From Paracoccaceae bacterium (GTDB taxonomy: Bacteria > Pseudomonadota > Alphaproteobacteria > Rhodobacterales > Rhodobacteraceae), in NCBI GenBank assembly GCA_016778765.1, contig JADHOV010000008.1:1-64000 (forward strand): a DNA stretch of 64,000 nt, in the 5' to 3' direction. Below, one piece after another: positions 9,974 to 19,783 of the stretch. The notes below the pieces were generated by a model. That model saw only the letters and a program-made list of their open reading frames with translations. It had not been told where the DNA came from and did not search any database. Made by a program: the position numbers and the translations under genes. How positions within the stretch are numbered: the stretch's first letter is position 1; the number at the start of each line of letters is the position of its first letter.

Positions 9974-12034
9974 TTACGCTTCAACCCTACTTAAATCTGC
10001 AACTTGAACGCCCAGCGCGCGAATCCGGCTTAGCAGGTTCAGCCGATTTCGGCGGATCACCGCATTTTCGGTATTTATTTGAACCGCCTCAAAAAAACCG
10101 TCAAGCGGCGCGCGCAGCGCAGCAAGACCAGCCAGCGCATTTGAAAACTCAGCAGCATTCATCGCCTGCTCAATAAGCGGCTCTTGCCGGTCCAATATTT
10201 CAAAGACAGCGCGTTCTTGCGCGTTCTCGGCATATTTCACATCGGCGCCGTAAGAATATTCTACGCCATCCTTTGCCTCGGCCTGGCTGAGAATGTTATT
10301 CGCGCGTCGAAAGGCTTGCAGAAGATTGTCACCATCATCGGTTTTCAAGAATTGCGATAAAGCCTCCGCGCGCTTTACCAACAGCGTCAAATTATCATTT
10401 CCCGACACCGCGATACAGGCATCAATAATATCATAGCGCAGTCCTTGATCGCGCAAAAATACTTTCAGCCGATCGTGGAAAAATCCTAATAAATCTTGCA
10501 AATCTGCATTCGGATAGGCTTTTTGCAGCACCGAAAGCAAGGAAAGAGATACGTTATTCTCAAGCAGTAATCGGATCACCCCAAGCGCTGCACGCCGCAA
10601 AGCAAATGGGTCTTTGCTGCCCGTTGGTTTTTCATTGATCGCCCAAAAAGCTGTTAAAAGATCAATTTTATCAGCCAAAGCCACCGTTACAGACAGCGGC
10701 GTTTGCGGCACCTGGTCGCTGGGCCCAAGCGGCGCATAATGTTCGATGCAGGCTTTGGCCACATCATCGGGCAAACCCGCCGCATGGCTGTAATAGCTTC
10801 CCATAAGCCCTTGCAATTCGGGAAACTCATATACCATTTCTGAAGACAGGTCGGCCTTCACCACGCTGGCGGCTTGCGCTGCCAAAGCCGGGTCCGCGCC
10901 AATCAGCGGTGCCAGATCTGATGACAATTGCACCAGCCGATCAACGCGTTGTTTTTGGCTTCCCAGTTTGTTGTGAAACGTCACATTCGATAAACGATCA
11001 ACCCATCGGCTCATACCCTCATTCTGCGCCAAACGGAGATCGTTTTCCCAAAAGAATTTCGCATCTGCCAGGCGCGCGGACAGAACCTTTTGATTGCCTG
11101 CCAAAATTGTTGCGCCTTGATCCGCAGTGATTCGGTTCGCAACCGTGATAAACCCTTCTATCTGCGCCGTTTTCGGGTTGCGCAAAGAAAAGAATTTTTG
11201 ATGTTCTCTCATCGATGTCTGCAACACTTCAGCGGGCAATGACAGAAATTGCGCGTCAATTTTGCCCATCAAAACAACCGGCCATTCGACCAATCCGGCC
11301 ACTTCAGACAACAACCCACGATCGTCCACAAGATCAAGACCTACGGCAAATGCCTGGTTCGAGGCCTCTTGCCAAATCGCCTCTTTGCGCTCTTTTGCAT
11401 CTAACAGCACAAACGCCCGTTTCAATTTGGCTTGATAATCGTCAAAACCGGTTACGGAAATCGGATCTGGTGCCATAAAACGGTGTCCATAAGTGGTGTG
11501 ACCAACGCTTACGCCCTCAATCTCAATGGGAATAATATCGGCGCCCGCCTCATCGCTTAGCAGGCAGATAATCGAGTGTAATGGGCGCACCCAGCGCAGG
11601 TTGCCAGAGCCCCAGCGCATCGATTTTGGCCATGGAAACTGCCGCACGGTTTTTTCAAGCGCTTCGGCAATAATCTCCGCCGCCGGACGACCCGGCTTTT
11701 CGATCATGGCGATATAGACATCCCCTTTTTTATCGGCGCGAACGCTTAACGCCTCGCGGGCCACGCCTGCGCCGCGTAAAAACCCTGCTATGGCTTGTTC
11801 GGGGGCATCAACGCGCGGGCCTTTACGCTCTTCGCGCAGGCTGGGGCTTTGCGCCAGCAGTCCATGCACGGTCAGTGTCAACCGTCTGGGCGTGGCGAAA
11901 GCGGCGGCACCGGCATAGGTTAGCCCAGCCTCGACCAAACCATCCGTCATCGCCTTTTGCAAATCCGCGGCGGCTTTGGCCTGCATACGCGCCGGAATTT
12001 CTTCGGAAAATAATTCTATCAATAAATCGGGCAT
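9974..12034 (-). CDS. glyS: glycyl-tRNA synthetase beta subunit
   Basis: Beta chain of the bacterial alpha2beta2 glycyl-tRNA synthetase; it recognises tRNA(Gly) and works with the alpha chain (glyQ, two genes upstream). The 686-residue protein starts MPDLLIELFSEEIPARM, the canonical N-terminus; the open frame extends 35 codons further but without homology. Family landmarks are ATPRRLTL, MRWG, FVRPLHSIICL-like WVRPLHSI, REHQKFF, the HD-like YYSHAAGLPDDVAKA and the C-terminal anticodon-binding DALR-type region. One base separates it from the upstream DUF6446 gene, indicating coupling. Confidence 0.96.
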   Translation of the reverse strand: MPDLLIELFSEEIPARMQAKAAADLQKAMTDGLVEAGLTYAGAAAFATPRRLTLTVHGLLAQSPSLREERKGPRVDAPEQAIAGFLRGAGVAREALSVRADKKGDVYIAMIEKPGRPAAEIIAEALEKTVRQFPWPKSMRWGSGNLRWVRPLHSIICLLSDEAGADIIPIEIEGVSVGHTTYGHRFMAPDPISVTGFDDYQAKLKRAFVLLDAKERKEAIWQEASNQAFAVGLDLVDDRGLLSEVAGLVEWPVVLMGKIDAQFLSLPAEVLQTSMREHQKFFSLRNPKTAQIEGFITVANRITADQGATILAGNQKVLSARLADAKFFWENDLRLAQNEGMSRWVDRLSNVTFHNKLGSQKQRVDRLVQLSSDLAPLIGADPALAAQAASVVKADLSSEMVYEFPELQGLMGSYYSHAAGLPDDVAKACIEHYAPLGPSDQVPQTPLSVTVALADKIDLLTAFWAINEKPTGSKDPFALRRAALGVIRLLLENNVSLSLLSVLQKAYPNADLQDLLGFFHDRLKVFLRDQGLRYDIIDACIAVSGNDNLTLLVKRAEALSQFLKTDDGDNLLQAFRRANNILSQAEAKDGVEYSYGADVKYAENAQERAVFEILDRQEPLIEQAMNAAEFSNALAGLAALRAPLDGFFEAVQINTENAVIRRNRLNLLSRIRALGVQVADLSRVEA

Positions 12035-12035
12035 G

Positions 12036-12563
12036 TCAGTCTCTTTCGACAGGCTTGGGGCAATCTTCGGGGGCAGTTTTCCCATCAAAAACCACCTTGC
12101 CGCAGCGATTAATCTTGGTCCAGGCATAGCCCCGTCCATCCGGCAGGATCGCTACGATGCGATCGATCCCATACGTCAAGTTTTCCACAGCTAGGAACGC
12201 GCGCGCTTTGCCTTGTTCGATTTGCGCCCCTAAAAACGCGGCGTCAAAACAGTCAAACCATTTTGGAGCCACCAAGGGTTCGGCCGTCTCAAGCGTCACA
12301 AATTTGCTTTGAAGCGCCGCCAACGGTTCAGAAGTTGTAAAACACGCCCGATATCGGATTGGCGAGCTGCTCGAGTCAATCGCCTGAAAATCCTGATAGG
12401 CGATCGGGGTGACTGCGCCATCACCACGCCGGGTTAACACCACATCCGTTTTCCCATCTGCCACAACCTCATCGTAAAACGCGTAGATCTGAAGGTAATA
12501 AATCGAAAAACCCGCCACCATTGCGGCAAGGATAATGCTCAATGCAAGAAGTTTGCCGGTCAT
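12036..12563 (-). CDS. DUF6446-type membrane-anchored protein
   Basis: A 175-residue protein of unknown function between glyQ and glyS. The start [16 protein letters not shown] overlaps the glyQ stop by 4 bases (ATGA). One N-terminal transmembrane segment or uncleaved signal anchor (about 4-26) is followed by a periplasmic domain with the distinctive [16 protein letters not shown] motif. I match it from memory to DUF6446, which in Rhodobacterales occupies the same place in the gly operon. No enzymatic motif is visible. The constant linkage to glycyl-tRNA synthetase has no known explanation. Confidence 0.8.
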   Translation of the reverse strand: MTGKLLALSIILAAMVAGFSIYYLQIYAFYDEVVADGKTDVVLTRRGDGAVTPIAYQDFQAIDSSSSPIRYRACFTTSEPLAALQSKFVTLETAEPLVAPKWFDCFDAAFLGAQIEQGKARAFLAVENLTYGIDRIVAILPDGRGYAWTKINRCGKVVFDGKTAPEDCPKPVERD

Positions 12564-13483
12564 TGGGTTTGGCCCCCAGCGGCGGTTAAAACAAACGCAT
12601 CGGCACATTGCTTGGCCAGCGCGCGCACCCGGCCAATATAGGCTTGGCGTTCGGTGACCGAAATCACACCCCGCGCATCCAAAAGATTGAACAGATGGCT
12701 GGCCTTGATGCATTGATCATAGGCCGGATGCGCCATGATGATGCGCTTCTGGGTTTTGGGGTCGATATGCTCTTGCTTCAAAATCGCGGCGCATTCCGCC
12801 TCCGCTTCTTCAAAATGGCGCAGCAATTGATCGGTATTGGCAACATCGAAATTCCACCGCGCATATTCTTCTTCGGTTTGTTTGAACACATCGCCATATG
12901 ACAGATGGATCGGGGTATCGGGCGCGTTAAAGGGCATATCCATCACATGATCGACGCCCAGCACATACATGGCCAATCGCTCTAAACCATAGGTCAATTC
13001 GCCCGAGACCGGGTGGCAATCATGCCCGCCAACCTGCTGGAAATAGGTAAATTGCGACACTTCCATTCCATCGCACCACACTTCCCAACCCAGCCCCCAA
13101 GCGCCCAAGGTCGGGCTTTCCCAATCATCCTCGACAAACCGAATATCATGCAGCGCCATATCGATACCAATCGCTTCCAGCGAGCCTAAATATAACGCCT
13201 GCAATTCTGGCGGGCTGGGCTTTATCAAAACTTGATATTGATAATAATGCTGCAATCGGTTTGGGTTTTCCCCATAGCGGCCATCAGTGGGCCGCCGAGA
13301 AGGCTGCACATAGGCCGCGGCCCAAGGCCGTGCGCCCAGCGAGCGCAACGTGGTCGCTGGGTGAAACGTGCCCGCGCCCACTTCCATATCATAAGGTTGC
13401 ATAATGGCGCAGCCTTGCGCTGCCCAATAGGCTTGCAGTCTAAGTATAATATCTTGAAAACAACGCGGAGGCGATTGGGTCAT
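12560..13483 (-). CDS. glyQ: glycyl-tRNA synthetase alpha subunit
   Basis: Catalytic class II alpha chain that activates glycine with ATP. It is 307 residues, normal for the family, with the hallmark N-terminus [19 protein letters not shown], the [11 protein letters not shown] motif, [13 protein letters not shown] (motif 2 region), [20 protein letters not shown] and the C-terminal [18 protein letters not shown]. First gene of the run glyQ - DUF6446 - glyS - PPDK-like. Confidence 0.97.
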   Translation of the reverse strand: MTQSPPRCFQDIILRLQAYWAAQGCAIMQPYDMEVGAGTFHPATTLRSLGARPWAAAYVQPSRRPTDGRYGENPNRLQHYYQYQVLIKPSPPELQALYLGSLEAIGIDMALHDIRFVEDDWESPTLGAWGLGWEVWCDGMEVSQFTYFQQVGGHDCHPVSGELTYGLERLAMYVLGVDHVMDMPFNAPDTPIHLSYGDVFKQTEEEYARWNFDVANTDQLLRHFEEAEAECAAILKQEHIDPKTQKRIIMAHPAYDQCIKASHLFNLLDARGVISVTERQAYIGRVRALAKQCADAFVLTAAGGQTQ

Positions 13484-13707
13484 GGATTTATGTCTTTATC
13501 ATTAAGGTATGCGCCCGCCCTACCTAGGCAAAGCCGTGACAGGGGTCAACAAACAAACGGAACATGGCGGCCTGGGCGCTAAAAAAGTCATTCAACTAGG
13601 CAAAAACTCTGCTCGAAAAGACTTTCCAAATAAACGCTTCTCCCGTAAACAAAGAGCATCTTAAAATTGAACTATAAACCCAAACGGGGCAAGCAATAGG
13701 GGTCGCA

Positions 13708-15477
13708 GTGGTTTTTTATCGGGTAGTGTTATGGTGTGCCGTTTTGAGCATAACATTTTCGAATTTTGTGATGGCCCAAACACCGGTTTGGATCCAGATC
13801 GAAACCCGGCCAAGCTTGCTTGAAATTGAAGATCGCGCCCGAGCCTATTCCGCCAAGCTTCCCAACATCAATGCTTTTTCGCTTGGATCAGGCTGGTATG
13901 TGATCGCGATGGGCCCGTTCAGCGAAGAAATTGCAGACGCGCAGCGCCGCGATTTGCAAACGCGCTTGGCCATTCCAGGCGATAGTTTTGTCACTTCCGG
14001 GTCGAGCTATGGGCCGCAAATCTGGCCAAGCAACCTGCAAAGCGGAAGCGGTGTGGAAACTGCGACGCTCGCCCCACAAAGCGGTACGGGCCGCACGCAA
14101 CGCCGCATTATCACTGAACCGCTTAAGGATTTAAGCGTGCAAACAGATTTGGAAGAGGAAACCCTGGAACAGGCGCGGCTAACGGAATCCCAATTAAGCA
14201 TGCCCGAAAAGAAAAACCTGCAAATCGCGCTGAAAAGCGAAGGTTATTACACATCTGTTATTGATGGCCTATTCGGGCAAGGCACCCGCAGCTCTATGCA
14301 AGCTTGGCAAGAGGATAATGGGTTTGAAGCGACGGGGGTTTTAACCAGCCAACAAAGACAAGAGCTTTTGGCGCAATATAATGCGGTTCTTGAAGATCTT
14401 GATCTGAGGTTGATGACTGATCTAGAAGCCGGGATCAGCTTAAAAATGCCAATGGGCTTGGTGGAATTTGAACGCTATGCGCCTCCGCTTGCGCATTTCA
14501 AAGCTAAAGATGACAGCGCCGCAGCGATCTATCTCATTTCGCAAGCGGGCGATTCGAAAGCTTTGCGCGCCATCTATAAAGCCTTGGGATCAACCGAAAT
14601 CATCCCCGAGAATGGACCACGCCGGCTTTATGATGACAGCTTTACGATCAGAGGCGAGGATCGTGCGATCATTTCTTTCGCGCAGGCTGAATTGGTAGAG
14701 GGCAGCATAAAAGGCTTTGTTTTGGTTTGGCCGGCGCAGCAAAAAAGCCAGCAAAAGCGTTTATTGCGCGAAATGCGGCAAAGCTTTGGCGTGCTAAGCG
14801 GTGCGTTGGATCCTGATTTAGGGCGCGCCTATGCAAAGATACCCGATCAGGTCTATGGTTTAGACACCAAAAAACCCATCTTTGTTCGCTCGGGCATCTA
14901 TGTATCAAATCAAGGCCATGTGCTGACAGATGCGTTGGACTTAAGCCAATGTGGTCGGATGACTTTAGAAGATTCCTTTGATGCGAAAATTCTGACAACG
15001 GATATCAGCGGAAACGTGGCGTTGTTGCAACCTCAAACGATGCTATCCCCCATCGCTGTTGCGAAATTTTCTCGTCGCGCCGCGGGTTTTGGCGATCCGC
15101 TTTTATTGGCGGGTCATTCCTTCGAGGGACGGTTGGGTGGAGCCAGCGTTACAGCAGCGAAAATTGAAGATCTTAAAGGCCTAGGCGGTGAAGAGAATAA
15201 GCTCCGGCTCTCATTAGAGGCGCTGCCCGGCGATGCCGGAGGGCCTTTGCTCGATCGCAGTGGTGCGGTGGCGGGATTGCTTTTGGCAACCCGACCCGGA
15301 GCGCGCAGTTTACCCGATAAAACCCATCATGCGTTTAAAGCAAAACCGCTCAAAGAACTTTTGTTTAGTGCCGGATTGATCGCGGATACCAAGCTCTCCT
15401 CAGAGCCATTATTAGACATTCAAATCACCCGCGCGGCCAGGCCACTTGCCGCTTTGGTCAGTTGCTGGCCCCAATAA
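13708..15477 (+). CDS. SPOR / peptidoglycan-binding protein with degenerate trypsin-like domain
   Basis: A 589-residue exported protein. The signal peptide covers residues 1-23 (cleavage near VMA-QT). A SPOR-like repeat (about 26-108) and a PG_binding_1 domain (about 165-225, SVIDGLFGQGTRSSMQAWQ) suggest attachment to the cell wall. The C-terminal part (about 390-555) has a trypsin-like fold outline but no catalytic triad: the TNxHV histidine site reads TDALDL (407-412), the aspartate site reads GNVALL (435-440), and the GNSGG serine site reads GDAGG (508-512). I infer a pseudoprotease with a binding or scaffolding role. Convergent with the next gene, 5 bases apart. Confidence 0.82.
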   Translation: MVFYRVVLWCAVLSITFSNFVMAQTPVWIQIETRPSLLEIEDRARAYSAKLPNINAFSLGSGWYVIAMGPFSEEIADAQRRDLQTRLAIPGDSFVTSGSSYGPQIWPSNLQSGSGVETATLAPQSGTGRTQRRIITEPLKDLSVQTDLEEETLEQARLTESQLSMPEKKNLQIALKSEGYYTSVIDGLFGQGTRSSMQAWQEDNGFEATGVLTSQQRQELLAQYNAVLEDLDLRLMTDLEAGISLKMPMGLVEFERYAPPLAHFKAKDDSAAAIYLISQAGDSKALRAIYKALGSTEIIPENGPRRLYDDSFTIRGEDRAIISFAQAELVEGSIKGFVLVWPAQQKSQQKRLLREMRQSFGVLSGALDPDLGRAYAKIPDQVYGLDTKKPIFVRSGIYVSNQGHVLTDALDLSQCGRMTLEDSFDAKILTTDISGNVALLQPQTMLSPIAVAKFSRRAAGFGDPLLLAGHSFEGRLGGASVTAAKIEDLKGLGGEENKLRLSLEALPGDAGGPLLDRSGAVAGLLLATRPGARSLPDKTHHAFKAKPLKELLFSAGLIADTKLSSEPLLDIQITRAARPLAALVSCWPQ

Positions 15478-15482
15478 ATCCA

Positions 15483-17069
15483 TCAAATCATATCAGGCGT
15501 GAGATGAATTATTGTGGGGCAGCCTGCACAAAAAGCGGCCTCTATTATACCCGGCAAGTCGGCGAGCAAGCTGGGCTTGCAGGCGGCGCACCCATAGGCT
15601 TGTGCCAAGGTTAAGAAATTCGGGTTTGACGCCTGGACGGCCTGAGGCGCAATTTGGGCAGAGATCATACTATCTTCAATTTCCTGCAACTTGGTGTTGT
15701 CCCATAGGATAATCGGAAGCGACAATCCAAGCTCCGCTGCAACGCCCAATTCCGGCAAGGAATATTGAAACCCGTAATCACCGATAATCGCCGCCGTCGG
15801 CAAACCGGGGCGGCCAATCGCACCTCCAATCGCAGCGGGCAGCGCATATCCCAAAGTTCCAAATCCGGTCGGGTGATGCCAATGGCCCGGTTTTGACATC
15901 GGCCAAATTTCTTTTGCCAGATAGGCAAATTGGGTCATATCCGAAAAGATCATTGTATCTTGGGGCAGCGCAGCCTGCAAAGCGCGACAGATTGGCAGGA
16001 TGCCTGGGCGTTCCAAATCCACTTGCCGCTGCCACGCCCGACACTGCGTTTGGATTTCTTGCGCGCACCAAACCGTGTGCGCTTTATGCCCCCGCAGCTG
16101 CGATAAAAGCGCGGGCACAAATGCCTCTGCCCGCATCGAAATTGTCAGCTCTGCTTGATGGCTATCCGTCAGCACCTCCGGGTCTAGATCCACCCGAATC
16201 AAAGGAGCCTTATGGCCCAGCTCGGCGCGCCAAAGGTCGCCTTCGGACAATTCGCTACCAATCACCAAGACCAAATCAGCCGATCCAAGAACCGATTTCG
16301 CGCCGGAACGCGCCAGTAAAGATCCAAAATGAAGCGGATAAGTGCGATCAACCACCCCCCGCCCTGCGTAAGTGGTAAAGCTTGCCGCGCCCAGCTGCTG
16401 CAGCAACGGCATCACCGAGACCGCGCGCGCGCCACCCCCTAAAATAACCAAAGGCTTTTTCGCCAAGCGCAGCATCTCGGCAGCTTTTGCGATGTCTTTC
16501 GCCTCTGGCGCAGAGGCGCGGGGCAGCGGTTGCGGAACCGGCGCGGCTTGCGCGGCCGCGGCCAAAGACGCGATCGGTATCTGGATATGCTTGGGGCGCG
16601 GCCGCTGTTGGGCAAATTCTGCAAAAGCCTGATCCATAAGACGATAGGCCTGCGCGTCAGATTGCGCCAGTTCTGACCAATCGCAAACGGTTGCCGCTGC
16701 CGCACGCTGATCTTTCATCTGATGCAATTGACCCTTGCGGGATTCGATATCATCCAAACAGGACGAAAACACCAATAAGGGCACGCTGTCCGAATAGGCT
16801 TGCCCCAAAGCCGTCATAATGTTGCACAGGCCAGGGCCTGTGATCACGAAGGCAACGCCCGCGCGGCCCGTGGCCCGCGCATAGCCATCGGCCATAAACC
16901 CCGCCCCTTGTTCATGACGGGCCAGAATATGGCGCAACCCGGCCTCTTCCAATCCGCGATATAATTCTTGGTTATGCACCCCCGGAATTCCAAAAACTAC
17001 CTCGACACCCCGCGCCTTCAGGGCATAAGAAATTTGCGTACCCAGCGGCGCCATAGAACGTTGCGACAT
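15483..17069 (-). CDS. ThDP-dependent decarboxylase / acetolactate synthase-like enzyme
   Basis: A 528-residue thiamine diphosphate enzyme with the three standard domains: PYR (about 5-175, with catalytic glutamate in ILARHEQGAGFMADGYAR), central (about 195-325) and PP (about 370-525, ThDP/Mg motif GDYGFQYSLPELG with the distal WDN). The opening GIPGVHNQELYRGL and RKGQLHQMKDQ resemble 5-guanidino-2-oxopentanoate decarboxylase (AruI) of the arginine transaminase route more than IlvB; that substrate is an inference. It starts 1 base after the trkH stop, so the two are probably co-transcribed. Confidence 0.8.
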   Translation of the reverse strand: MSQRSMAPLGTQISYALKARGVEVVFGIPGVHNQELYRGLEEAGLRHILARHEQGAGFMADGYARATGRAGVAFVITGPGLCNIMTALGQAYSDSVPLLVFSSCLDDIESRKGQLHQMKDQRAAAATVCDWSELAQSDAQAYRLMDQAFAEFAQQRPRPKHIQIPIASLAAAAQAAPVPQPLPRASAPEAKDIAKAAEMLRLAKKPLVILGGGARAVSVMPLLQQLGAASFTTYAGRGVVDRTYPLHFGSLLARSGAKSVLGSADLVLVIGSELSEGDLWRAELGHKAPLIRVDLDPEVLTDSHQAELTISMRAEAFVPALLSQLRGHKAHTVWCAQEIQTQCRAWQRQVDLERPGILPICRALQAALPQDTMIFSDMTQFAYLAKEIWPMSKPGHWHHPTGFGTLGYALPAAIGGAIGRPGLPTAAIIGDYGFQYSLPELGVAAELGLSLPIILWDNTKLQEIEDSMISAQIAPQAVQASNPNFLTLAQAYGCAACKPSLLADLPGIIEAAFCAGCPTIIHLTPDMI

Positions 17070-17070
17070 A

Positions 17071-18519
17071 TTAGGCTTTCCAAAATTGCAGGGTTAGCAG
17101 CGTGTATACCGCCAATAGCTCCAATCGTCCGATGAGCATGGCGATCGATAAAATCCACTTTGACGCATCATTCAAACCCGCAAAATTTCCCGCAGGGCCG
17201 ATTTGATCCCCCAGCCCTGGGCCAATATTTGCCAAAGCTGCGCTGGCTGCAGATAGTGACGTGATGAAATCGAGCCCGGTCAGGCCCAACAGCGTTGCCA
17301 CCGCCGCCAAGGTGACCATGAACAGCATGAAAAACGACATCACCGAGGTAAGCACATCTTCGTCAACTTTGCGCCCATCATAACGGGGTTGAAACACGCC
17401 GTTGGGCGATCGAATTCTGCGCAATTGGGTCGAGATAGATGCAAAGGCGAGTTGGTAGCGAAAGATCTTGATGGAGCAGCTGGTTGAGCCAGCGCAGCCT
17501 CCGATCAATCCAACAAGGAAAAACAGCGTGACCATAAACCCACCCCATTGCATGTAATCCGCGCTTGTATATCCGGTGCCACTGATAATTGAGGTGATGT
17601 TGAACAAGGCTTTGCGCAGGGCCATTGCTGCGGGCATATTGGTTTGCGACGTTAAAACGATCCAACTGGTCAGCGCAATCAGCCCCAAGCCAATCAAAAA
17701 TCCTCGAATTTGCCGGTCTTGCAGCAAAGCAGTTTTTTGCCCATTGATCAGCTGAACATAGCGCACGAAGGGCAGCGCCGCCAAAATCATAAAAACCACC
17801 GCCACGTATTCCGCCGCTGATGAAAACGCCGCGAATGAGCGGTCATAATTTGAAAATCCACCCGTGGCGACGGTGGTCATCGCGTGCACAGTGGCATCAA
17901 AGGCTGACAACCCAACTGCAAAATACGCCAAAGTGCAGGCCATCGTAATTGCGATATAGATGATCGAAATCTGTATCGAAATTGTTGTGGCCCGTGGCAA
18001 GATCTTCCCCAAAGTATCAAAGGCCTCGGCTTTAAAAATTTGCATGCCGCCAACGCGCAGTTCAGGCAGAAACACCATGGCCACAACGATAATCCCGATA
18101 CCGCCCAACCATTGCAAAATACCCCGCCACAGCAGCAGACCTTTGGGCAAATCTTCCAAGCCGGTAAACACCGTAGATCCGGTTGTTGTAAGCCCCGACA
18201 TGGCCTCAAAGAACGCATCAACATAGCGGGCCTCGGTGGCCCCAAAAACAAAGGGCAACGCACCAAATAAAGGCAAAGCGACCCACACGCCCGTGGTTAA
18301 CAAAAAGGTTTGTTGGATGCTAAGCCCTTGCTTAACCCCCGTTGAACAGCCCATAGCAAGCAAGCTGCCAAACAGGGCTGTCAGAATGCCACTATACATG
18401 AAAACAGGCCATTGGCCGCGACCCTCAGCAATATCAACCAAGAGCGGGAACACCATTGAAGCACCCAGAATGCCAAGAAGCATTCCAATCACATAGCCGA
18501 CGGGTCGAAAATCGATCAT
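17071..18519 (-). CDS. trkH: Trk-type potassium uptake protein TrkH
   Basis: A 482-residue inner-membrane K+ translocating subunit. Four loop-type selectivity filters are recognisable: TTGSTVFTG (about 112), TTVATGGFSN (about 216), SIISGTGYTSADY (about 311) and ALANIGPGLG (about 430), the MPM repeat plan of the family. Activity normally needs the NAD-binding partner TrkA, not in this window. Same strand as folE2 upstream (57 bases) and the ThDP enzyme downstream. Confidence 0.94.
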   Translation of the reverse strand: MIDFRPVGYVIGMLLGILGASMVFPLLVDIAEGRGQWPVFMYSGILTALFGSLLAMGCSTGVKQGLSIQQTFLLTTGVWVALPLFGALPFVFGATEARYVDAFFEAMSGLTTTGSTVFTGLEDLPKGLLLWRGILQWLGGIGIIVVAMVFLPELRVGGMQIFKAEAFDTLGKILPRATTISIQISIIYIAITMACTLAYFAVGLSAFDATVHAMTTVATGGFSNYDRSFAAFSSAAEYVAVVFMILAALPFVRYVQLINGQKTALLQDRQIRGFLIGLGLIALTSWIVLTSQTNMPAAMALRKALFNITSIISGTGYTSADYMQWGGFMVTLFFLVGLIGGCAGSTSCSIKIFRYQLAFASISTQLRRIRSPNGVFQPRYDGRKVDEDVLTSVMSFFMLFMVTLAAVATLLGLTGLDFITSLSAASAALANIGPGLGDQIGPAGNFAGLNDASKWILSIAMLIGRLELLAVYTLLTLQFWKA

Positions 18520-18576
18520 AGCGCTGACGGTTGGACAATCAGGCCAATTCTGTCAAGAGCGGAAACGAAGTTTTGC

Positions 18577-19668
18577 TTATCCGCTATGAATCAAACTCGC
18601 GAGCATTTTAGGGTCAAGCGAGGTTTGTGCAAAAGTACTGCCTTCGGTCAGAATAGACACCGCGTCATGACTGTGCAGGCTTTCTTGATGGCTGGCGATC
18701 ACCCTGAAATCCCCGATGCGTCCATCCGCTTTCAGGCCAGCGCAAAACAAACGCGCCGCATCTTCAACAAAAATCGGGTTGGCCGCATTCAGTTCCGCAA
18801 AAGCTTGCTCATCCTCGCGCTTCACCATGACCTGAGTTTCCGTGGGCACCGCTTTACGGCATAGATCGATAATATCTTCAAACCACAAGCAGTCTTCGCC
18901 GCTCAGCACCACTGAGAGACGTGCCACCGAGCGTTGCGAATGCGGTGTCGCCAATTGGTTGCGTTCTTTTCGCGCATGTTCGCTCAATTCCAGTGAGCAG
19001 GGGCATGTTGAGCTATACACATAATCCAGATGCAAGATTTTATTGCGTATGCCACCCTGATCAACCAGCTCCAACGCGATATCGTAATACTGATAGCCCT
19101 GCAATCCAGAACGCAAACTGTCCATTTTCATTGGATAAGACAGACGCATTTGGATGCGCGCGTCAAAGCTTTCTAAATCGCTTTTGTAATCATCAAGCGC
19201 ATGCTCCATCACATCAAAACTAAAACTTTTCTCGGCATGGCGATAAAAACTACGCATAATCCGTGACATATTGATGCCCTTTTTATCGGCATCAAGGCTG
19301 ACTGTACCGGTGACCGATGTTTGCAAGGTCTGCTCTGAGCCGTTGCGGGTTTGGTAACTAATCGGCAGCCGGAAGTTCGAAATCCCAACATGCTGGATCT
19401 GCTGCTTCGCGCCGCGGATCAGCGCGGTGGGCCCGTTTTGCAAATCGGGCATACTGTCGCGATAAGCCTCATTGACCCTAAATTCAGCATTATATTTTGC
19501 GGAAAACTCAGGGTATTGTTGCGGCAATATCTGCGCAAGCAGGTCGGCATCCAGCGATGCTATCTCAGTTTCATCCGCGTGACCTACCCAGTTACGCAAT
19601 ATATCTAACGCCTCTTCAACGGCGTTTTGATCAGGCTGTGTGTTCGCGTTCCGGGTATGAATATTCAT
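18577..19668 (-). CDS. folE2: GTP cyclohydrolase FolE2 (type IB)
   Basis: First step of tetrahydrofolate synthesis, GTP to 7,8-dihydroneopterin triphosphate, by the metal-promiscuous type IB enzyme rather than zinc-dependent FolE. The 363-residue protein starts MNIHTRNANTQPDQ. Family motifs are GISNFRLPI, TSVTGTVSLDADKKGINMSRIM and the cysteine motif STCPCSLELSEHA. The frame is open 15 codons upstream without homology. FolE2 genes are often Zur-regulated; I saw no clear Zur box upstream. The product feeds the folB/folP genes at 4.5-6.5 kb. Confidence 0.95.
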   Translation of the reverse strand: MNIHTRNANTQPDQNAVEEALDILRNWVGHADETEIASLDADLLAQILPQQYPEFSAKYNAEFRVNEAYRDSMPDLQNGPTALIRGAKQQIQHVGISNFRLPISYQTRNGSEQTLQTSVTGTVSLDADKKGINMSRIMRSFYRHAEKSFSFDVMEHALDDYKSDLESFDARIQMRLSYPMKMDSLRSGLQGYQYYDIALELVDQGGIRNKILHLDYVYSSTCPCSLELSEHARKERNQLATPHSQRSVARLSVVLSGEDCLWFEDIIDLCRKAVPTETQVMVKREDEQAFAELNAANPIFVEDAARLFCAGLKADGRIGDFRVIASHQESLHSHDAVSILTEGSTFAQTSLDPKMLASLIHSG

Positions 19669-19783
19669 GATATGCCCTTTTTTGCATAAGACCGCGTTAC
19701 TGATGGAAACCAAACAAGATCTTTATTTCATTATATCCGATACGGGCGACCCATCTCGCTGGATCACTTTTGTCACTTTAACT

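Noticed and set aside
12035-12139. 35-codon extension of GlyS
   Set aside because: It lies inside the coupled DUF6446 gene, and the conserved GlyS N-terminus begins at 12034.
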